DNA from: Chromera velia
Taxonomy: Eukaryota > Sar > Chromeraceae
DNA length: 15,707 nucleotides
Assembly: GCA_018398765.1 (NCBI GenBank)
Contig: JAHBMJ010002817.1
Coordinates: forward strand, 1-15,707
Reading direction: 5' to 3'
Position numbers and translations under genes: made by a program. Each line of letters starts with the position of its first letter. Positions within the stretch are counted from its first letter, which is position 1. The notes under the pieces are model-generated. The model was not told the DNA's origin. It was given only the letters and a program-made list of their open reading frames with translations, and searched no databases. This document shows positions 10,901 through 15,707 of this stretch, piece after piece.

Positions 10901-13900
10901 GACAGGCAATCGACCCTCCGGGGGCAACTCCACTGCTGCTAGACGAATGTGGAGGAGAAGACAGCAATGAAAGCATCCTGGAAGAGCATTCACACCCGAG
11001 CACAAACGTACCATCATGCTGTCAAAGGCCTTTGCGAATCTCCCTGGAAGAGGATCCTTCCATTCATTCCGCAGTTTGCACCTGCACCCTCATCACACAT
11101 CCACATCCACATCCACATCAGCATACACGGAGCGCAAGGACTGGAATAGGAAACACCAAAACCGGTCTCCTTTGCTGCCCGCACGCCCACCTTTTGTGTC
11201 GACTCCATCTTCAGTATAGCCAGGAAGGATCATCTTTCCATCCGTTTTCAAGGTAGACCGGGGTAGAAACCCCTGAAACTCCATCACAGAAAGCCGGAAA
11301 AGAAAAAAGATAAACAAGACACGCGAGACGGACAGAGATCAAAAGACAACAAGTCATTCAGCTGTGCGAAGCTACACAGGGGTACACGGGCAGAGGAGAA
11401 TGGACTCACTGAGAAGGGTCCAGAAAGTCAGTCAGATCCTCTTTCGTCCACGCCTGCAATCACTCATTCATCCATCCACTCATATATTCAATAAATCACT
11501 CAATTAATCATCCATCCACCCATTCATTTAGTCATTTGTTGTTTAGTTCATTCATTCATCCATTCATTCATTCATTCATTCATTCATCCATCCATTCATT
11601 CATTCATTCATTCATTCATTCACCAGCAAATGTCCGACACAGGAGGCGCTTTCACCGACGTGAATCGGCAGATTCCTCTGTCAGCTTTCTGCCTGCTCAA
11701 CCGCAAATCGTGGTCTTCAATTCTGAGTTCTGCCACTCAACGGCCTGACGCACCTCCAAGAAGATCTTGGACTCCTTTCTGCTTTCCCAAAGAAGCTCCA
11801 GCTTTTTTGAGCACGAGAACACTCTGGTGGTGTACTCATCGTCTGCATTCGTGATCCTGCAGGCAGAGAGAAGGGAGGGAACAATTCCGATTTCCAGATT
11901 CACGTTGGTGGAAGAATGAGTCAATAGCTTGCTCTTCGCATGCACTGGTCATGCTGCTCCAAAGTGAGATGAAAGAGCCGAAATAGAGAGACGGAGAGAG
12001 AGATCGGGACAGCGCAAAGGTAAAACGAAAGACAGCAAGCCAAGGGGGGGCGAGGATTACTCACCACCTGCCTGCACAGCTTTCTGTGTTGCAGCGCGCT
12101 TTTTCTAAAAAAAAAGTTGAGTTGCTGTTCATGGATTCTCTGGTACCTCCACCTTGATGAATCTCTTTTTCCGTCCCTTCTTGTTTTGTCGCACAATTGC
12201 GTTTGCGTGTGTTTGTGTTTGTGTGTGTAATGTGCTCACTTGTTGAAGAAGACCCGATTCTGTTCAGGTCTCTTCTGTCCGTTCTGATCGTAAAAAATCT
12301 CCAAGACATCTAGTTCGGCTCCTCCAAGATGCTCGTTTGTGCCCTCCTCCTCTGAGGGACCCCAGACGTCCACCGAAATGAGACCCTTCTCAGACAGCTC
12401 TATGGCGTCCAACTTTACCTCTCCACCTTGTGCCCCCCCCTGCTGTACGTCCTCCTCTGCGTCCTCCAAAGAATTCAAATGAAGCTCGAAAGCAAGTTCA
12501 TCTCCAAAAGACGGCCCACGAGACTGACGGACGGTCTTCGTCAGCCTCGAGACAGAGTCGAAAGTTACTTCTACATACGCATCAACTTTTGCCTTCTCGT
12601 CGGGGGTCAGGAGCTCGTCGATCTTCACGACCTGCACAATGAGGCAAAAATGATCGACGCATGGAAAAAGAAGTACGGAAAGAAAAGACGAAAAACTACG
12701 CGATACACAGTGGAGGAACCAGAATAAAGGCCTTGCAGAAGGGCCAGGCGCAAGAAAGAAAACCGTAGCCTCCGTAGCTGCTGCCCTCCCCGTTTCTTCC
12801 TCACTCCCTCACCGTCAGTATCAGCGACCTCTGGTTGACCTGACCTGACTGGGGTCTCTCTCCAGGGGACACGAAAAAAGAGAGTAGCACAGAAAGAGAG
12901 TGGTGTTGTGCGCAGATCAAACGACACCGGATCTGGCGCTTCAAAACGGTCACAAGACCACGATCCATTCTTTCCGTGCACACTCACTTACTCACTCACT
13001 CGATCATTCACCCACTCACTCACTCACCTTGATCAAGAGGTACCGGGAGTCGGGGTCCATTTCCAGAACGTCGCCTGTTTGTCCATATCTTGGACGGAAT
13101 GGAATTTCAATTTTGCCCTCAACGGTGCCGAACTTGAACTGTCGAGTCTCGAACCCCGCCAACTGGATGATTCTCGTGAATGCTCGGGAAGGTTGGAGGT
13201 CTCTCCTAAGGAACCCATAATCCAAAATTCCTGCAGCCAGACAAGCAGGCAGGCAGGCAGGCAGGCAGCCAGGCACAACATTACAAAGACTTGCGTGCAC
13301 GGCAAATATTCGTGTCTCGCTCGTATTCAAGCAGACCGGGGTGCAAGGCTGGGAGGAGAGGCTTCACTGACATTCAGGTTCACGTGAGGACGCGGGAAGA
13401 AAATTCAACAGCAACACGCGCCCTGCTTTCTGACACAACCGAAGACAACACAGCCCAGTCCAAGTTCCCCCCTCCCTCCCAGGTAGATCCCGACCCACCT
13501 CGCAGAGACATGGAACACCGTCCAAGCAATGCGATCCCTCTTCCCGCCTTCGGATTCATGTCCCGCACCTCCACCTGCATGCACTCAGAATTCAAGGTAC
13601 ACTCGCTTTTTGTACAGTGGAGAACGAAAAAGCAAAACATCTGAAACGGCAAACAAAAAAACAGACCCATCACACACACACACAGAGACGCAGGTGTCTT
13701 TTCTAGAGAGCTGGGGGGACACAGTAAGAAACGCAAGAAGTAAAAGAAAAAGCGACGACAAAAACGACAAAAAAGTGGGAAAAGAACGCAGTTAAGACGA
13801 GAGAGATACACGAAGAAAACACAAAAAACTTGTTGCATGAAAGCCGTCAGCAAAATAACGGAATGAAGAGACTAGCCTGAATCGAACTATTTTCGACGTC

Positions 13901-15662
13901 CGCTACGGTTCCTCTAAAATAAATACTTCCTAACGATTTCCACGCCCTCTCTGTTGCACCCGCGTCGGTGTCTTCAAAAGCCGTCTCCCCCTTCAGTTTG
14001 TGTCTCTTCAACCGAATCCTCAACTGCGGAAGGCAAAAGTAACCCCCTTGCTTCTGCTCCCCACTGCCGTCGCCGCCTGCAAAAACTGATTGACGCACGC
14101 TCTCGGCCCCGACCATGCCCGCAGACGCGAAGACAGACTGCCTCATGCCATACGGATTGCTTTCCCTTTGTCTGGCCATCGAAGCGCTGTGGGTGACTGG
14201 TGGCAGATCCCCCGCATCACTCACGCTGACTCTGTGATCCCTATTGAAGGTGGACATCCTCTGTTGGGTCGGCATGTGCCCAACAGTGTTGGAGGGATCG
14301 AGGCCCCCTCCCTTCTCCCTGAAGGCCTTCTCCCTATCTAGTCGCTGTATGAGGACTGGGTGGGGCAGAAGATCGGTCAGCTTCCAGTCAAGAAAGGTGA
14401 TCTCAAAATCGTACAGCTCCTGCACAAGTCCGCACGCACAAAGGCCGTCTTTATCTGTGAAGACTCTCTCAAACACACAAAGAGAGAAAAGGCGAGATAC
14501 AGACACACAGACAAATAGACAGACTGAGAGAGAAAGACACACAGAGAGCTCTAGACCGACTTGGAAGTAGAGTTGCATGTGGAGTCTGACGCTCTCAACG
14601 TCTCTGCCCGTTCTGTCCTTCTCTGTCAGAGGGCAGGTCAAGTGGATTCCCCCCGTGGCGATGTTGTACAGCGTGTCTGAGAACTCCCCGACCCTCCTGT
14701 TCACACCGCGAGGCTCCCAATGCCAGGCCTGCTTGCTTGCAGAAGAAATTCAAGAAAAGAAAGTAACACGATTAAGCGTGTGTAGGTTCAATTCAGGACG
14801 ATTTCCCATCACGTACGTGTGTCGCATGCCGCTCTTTGCTCACTCTTAATGGAACGTGTGCAAAGATCGAACAGGGAAGCTAGATGCCCCCCGGTGTAGG
14901 AAAGAAGAAAAGGGCAACGTGGAAGGAGGATCACACAAAGAGGAGCCCCTCGAGAGAAAACAAGAGGAAGAGCCCGTGGAAGAGAGAGAAAGGAAGCAAA
15001 ACACGACGTTATGTCAAATATGGAACCAAAAAGGTGAGATAAGCAAAGAAGAAATATCGAAATGAAGAAATGCAGAATATAACAACAGACCTGGATCATC
15101 ATCACGTCCTTCTCAATGTCCAGATAGGATCCCCTGTATTCGAATCTCGTCGTCATCCCAAACTCCACAGTCGATCCGGCTTCTACTCCCAAAACAACGT
15201 GAGTGCGAAAATTGTTGGCAGGGTCTCCGAGAGTGTACACCCTGTCTCTGTTTTTGTGTTTCACTCGAAACTCATCGACGCGTCCACCGAAAGAGAACTC
15301 ACAAAATAAATCGAGTTTCTCCTTCTTGTGATTCTCGCACTTCAATCCAGATACCTGGGCAATCCATCTTCTCGGGTGAGTCCACCTGCTTCTCTCCTCG
15401 TCCGTCTCCCCCCTTGTGGGTTTTGGGGCACTGTCGAATTTGTGGGCCATTCTTTTGAACTCCTCTCTGCTCAACAACTTGGACTGCGCCTGCACAGAAA
15501 CACACAAACAAAAACAGGACACAAATGTTGGAGACCTGTCTAGAACATTATGCTCTGAATTTGCTGCCTCCCAGACCTGGAAAGCTGCCAGTACATGCGC
15601 GACATCAGTTTTACGGGTCCAGTTCTCAAAGTTTTCGCTGCTCAGTCCAAAATTCTGGACCA
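4917..15662 (-). CDS. CC2D2A: CC2D2A-like ciliary transition-zone protein, 5' end outside window
   Basis: Seen: 23 exons read on the minus strand with codon phase kept throughout: 15662-15577, 15489-15091, 14728-14561, 14419-13877, 13574-13499, 13230-13028, 12631-12240, 12104-12061, 11944-11754, 11453-11410, 11081-11012, 10761-10358, 9989-9896, 9607-9523, 8752-8643, 8556-8334, 7931-7514, 7197-7059, 6654-6443, 6127-5968, 5826-5759, 5446-5416, 5135-4917 (TGA). They give about 1458 residues. Almost all introns are GT-AG. Least certain are both ends of 12104-12061, the start of 11944-11754, and 9989-8334. The frame has no Met at 15662: the codon there is GTG, just after a CAG acceptor, so this is an internal exon. 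Family knowledge: C2 plus TGL plus a C-terminal domain with the pattern FALA/VSVWVYVA is the CC2D2A layout (human protein 1620 residues); it acts in the transition zone at the cilium base. Inference: orthologue in a flagellate alveolate. CEP76, which also has C2 and TGL, is less likely because the C-terminal domain matches CC2D2A. Confidence 0.85.
5282..5400. repeat. Alternating CG/CA tract followed by a (GA)n tract
   Basis: Positions about 5282-5331 alternate purine and pyrimidine (CGCG, CACA). Positions 5332-5400 are almost pure GA repeats with a few GG breaks. All of it is inside the intron between exons 5446-5416 and 5135-4917; on the minus strand the second part is a long CT tract. Confidence 0.9.
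5416..5446 (-). other. 31-nt microexon joining the C-terminal domain
   Basis: Acceptor GAAAACAG precedes it and donor GTTAGT follows it. It supplies one base to finish the Arg codon begun at 5759, then FRGAPVHFNQ, and ends in phase 0 just before GTTGACCCTCAC at 5135. Without it the two neighbouring exons do not join in frame, and the conserved R-F-x-G-x-P-x-H motif of the family is missing. It is too short to be found from an ORF scan alone. Confidence 0.75.
6807..6836. repeat. (CAGA/CGGA)n repeat
   Basis: CAGA units grading into CGGACAGA, in the intron between exons 7197-7059 and 6654-6443. The same intron has a GA-rich tract at about 6660-6695. Confidence 0.8.
8123..8190. repeat. Degenerate ACTG tetranucleotide repeat
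   Basis: Units of GACT/ACTG with scattered changes, followed by a poly-A run. It lies in the intron between exons 8556-8334 and 7931-7514. Confidence 0.8.
8604..8623. repeat. (GTAT)n repeat
   Basis: Four to five GTAT units in the 86-nt intron 8642-8557. Confidence 0.8.
8753..9522 (-). other. Longest intron of the CC2D2A-like gene (770 nt)
   Basis: It lies between donor GTCAGT (after GAGG) and acceptor TGTCACAG, and phase 1 is kept across it. It contains an (ACGC)n tract at 9086-9119 and nothing else I can name. A stretch near 9000-9050 on the minus strand has a short open run (NELELPTIGRLLG), but including it is not needed for phase and it has no clear paired splice sites. Confidence 0.5.
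9086..9119. repeat. (ACGC)n repeat grading into CA repeat
   Basis: Six or so ACGC units followed by ACAC, inside the 770-nt intron. Confidence 0.85.
11461..11622. repeat. (ATTC)n tetranucleotide repeat
   Basis: Degenerate units at 11461-11547 give way to nearly perfect ones at 11548-11622. It lies in the intron between exons 11944-11754 and 11453-11410. On the minus strand the tract is GAATGA, and its first copy forms a donor-like CTG|GTGAATG at 11623. Confidence 0.9.
11754..12631 (-). other. Central C2 domain typical of CC2D2A
   Basis: Exons 12631-12240, 12104-12061 and 11944-11754. VVKIDELL, then a helical insert, then VDAYVEVTFDS, then SFGDELAFELHLN and GLISVDVWGPS follow the order of the main C2 domain of human CC2D2A (strand, R-PFVEVSF, PSWNEELELPF, VFINIFDE). 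A Glu/Asp/Gln-rich loop of about 25 residues sits between strands. STNVNLEIGIVPSLL in the third exon matches the family's strand of the form ITLFITIEPQLVP. The short middle exon has three possible donors (after 12068, 12065 or 12061); the last keeps phase with an acceptor at 11945. Confidence 0.7.
12981..13027. repeat. (CACT)n repeat starting at a splice donor
   Basis: On the minus strand the exon ending at 13028 (ATCAAG) is followed by GTGAGTGAGTGAGT and further variants. The repeat unit is the 5' splice-site consensus itself, giving several overlapping donor words. Confidence 0.85.
13245..13275. repeat. (CAGG)n repeat just upstream of a splice acceptor
   Basis: On the minus strand this reads as CCTG units followed by TTGTCTGGCTGCAG, the acceptor of the exon starting at 13230. 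The repeat supplies part of the pyrimidine tract. Confidence 0.85.
13671..13684. repeat. Short (CA)n repeat
   Basis: Seven CA units in the GC-AG intron 13876-13575. Confidence 0.8.
13876..13877 (-). other. Non-canonical GC-AG intron, donor after position 13877
   Basis: On the minus strand the exon ends ATTCAG and the intron begins GCTAGT; the acceptor is TGCATGCAG ending at 13575. No GT donor nearby keeps the frame. With the GC donor the exon ends in phase 0 (NSSIQ) and the next starts in phase 0 (VEVRDMNP), giving a smooth strand-like join. GC donors are known to need a strong AG just before them, and AG is present here. Confidence 0.6.
14561..15489 (-). other. N-terminal C2-like region of the CC2D2A-like protein (two exons)
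   Basis: Exons 15489-15091 and 14728-14561, both phase 0. The chain starts with a charged helix-like segment (KLLSREEFKRMAHKF), then alternating hydrophobic strands around WIAQVSGLKC, KLDLFCEFSFGG and THVVLGVEAG, then YLDIEKDVMMIQ and AWHWEPRG. The strand pattern and the exposed-loop spacing suggest a C2 sandwich. I see no full set of Ca2+-binding aspartates, so any C2 here is probably calcium-independent. Domain identity is inferred from pattern only; the residues around it do not match a segment I know in human CC2D2A. Confidence 0.5.
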
Positions 15663-15707
15663 CTGAGTGTGTGTGTGGGGGGAGGGAGGAAGGGAGAGAG
15701 AGGGGGG
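15663..15707 (-). other. 3' end of an intron at the window edge
   Basis: Read on the minus strand this is a C/T run, then a CA run, then CTCAG, after which the open frame starts (VQNFGLSS). It is a good polypyrimidine tract and acceptor, so the gene continues to the right of the window. The purine-rich plus strand here is the same signal seen from the other side. Confidence 0.75.

Larger units (their letters stand above)
6443..11453 (-). other. Degenerate transglutaminase-like (TGL) domain, interrupted by an insert
   Basis: Pieces in order: AWTKEDLTDFLDPSQ (11453-11410), GRFAKAFDSMM (11081-11012), then 10761-10358 with TSWDGAVRVPF, LWLSPDFFVSLRKG, VDHALLLASLLLGL and KKHVWV. The exon junction 10358/9989 forms EIMFWEPTNGERF. 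After a long insert the domain resumes at 7197-7059 (LPYKSIDLIFN, VWANVQ, RIFYDLHDP) and 6654-6443 (LWQPF, then a helix ending in NWHRDAVFLAWL). Each piece aligns in order with the human CC2D2A TGL region. The helix position that holds Cys in active TGL enzymes reads DHALLLA, so Cys is absent. His is kept in KHVWV, and the Asp position (W-D/N-P) is Glu. I infer a non-catalytic, structural domain. Confidence 0.75.
13028..14419 (-). other. Second C2-like region with low-complexity loop, CC2D2A-like protein
   Basis: Exons 14419-13877, 13574-13499 and 13230-13028. It begins with ELYDFEITFLDWKLTDLL, followed by a loop of about 80 residues rich in Ser, Gly, Met and Gln that contains two copies of RQSVFA. 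It then returns to strand-like sequence (LPQLRIRLKRHKLKGE, WKSLGSIYFRG, IQVEVRDMNP, GIALLGRCSMSLRG), which reads as the second half of a C2 fold. The last exon leads through GKIEIPFRPRY and YLLIK straight into the next C2 domain. The long loop inside a C2-like unit is typical of these large ciliary C2 proteins. Confidence 0.5.

Noticed and set aside
11178-11281. Open stretch 11281-11178 (GFLPRSTLKTDG) with acceptor and donor words
   Set aside because: Its phases fit neither neighbour. Exon 11453-11410 joins directly to 11081-11012 and gives sequence that aligns with CC2D2A.
11461-11622. Direct-repeat array as CRISPR
   Set aside because: The unit is four bases with no spacers: a simple tandem repeat.
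11623-11677. Small exon coding RNLPIHVGESASCVGHLL
   Set aside because: It is in phase with both neighbours and cannot be excluded, but it would need a 76-nt intron upstream and is not supported by homology. I left it as intron; it may be an optional exon.
15661-15663. GTG as a start codon of the CC2D2A-like gene
   Set aside because: It follows directly on a pyrimidine tract and CAG acceptor, and nuclear genes rarely start at GTG. It is an internal exon.

Overview
The window looks like nuclear DNA of a protist with many introns, moderate GC content and many simple repeats. Every gene I can support lies on the minus strand. The plus strand is purine-rich in the gaps, which on the minus strand gives the pyrimidine tracts expected before 3' splice sites. 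A flagellate alveolate fits best, and a chromerid such as Chromera is my first guess. That guess rests on style (spliceosomal introns of about 80-770 nt, low-complexity acidic, Gly and RS/RE tracts) and on the presence of a ciliary transition-zone gene. It is not a species identification.

Positions 15662 down to 4917 hold the 3' part of one large gene that I could follow through 23 exons. Codon phase is kept across all of them and they sum to about 1458 codons. The product is a CC2D2A-like protein: C2 domains, then a degenerate transglutaminase-like (TGL) domain, then the family's C-terminal domain. In animals CC2D2A sits in the ciliary transition zone (MKS module). The 5' end lies beyond the right edge; the last 45 bases of the window are the pyrimidine-rich end of an intron. 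Compared with human CC2D2A, this protein has lost the catalytic Cys and changed the Asp position of the TGL triad. It also carries an insert of roughly 280 residues, rich in Ser and Arg, inside the TGL domain, and it has extra C2-like sequence upstream.

Positions about 4711 down to 664 hold a second minus-strand gene. Its last four exons are well supported; its start is not. The protein is unfamiliar: a short acidic N-terminal part, a possible compact region, then a 752-residue last exon with an Ala-rich stretch, an Asp/Glu run, a proline run, a glycine run and long RE/RD and RS tracts. I cannot give it a function.

Positions 4399-4916 separate the two genes, and 1-663 is a distinctly AT-rich 3' flank. 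Simple repeats fill many introns and in several places run directly into splice sites. I see no tRNA, rRNA, CRISPR array, transposon or bacterial-type operon.
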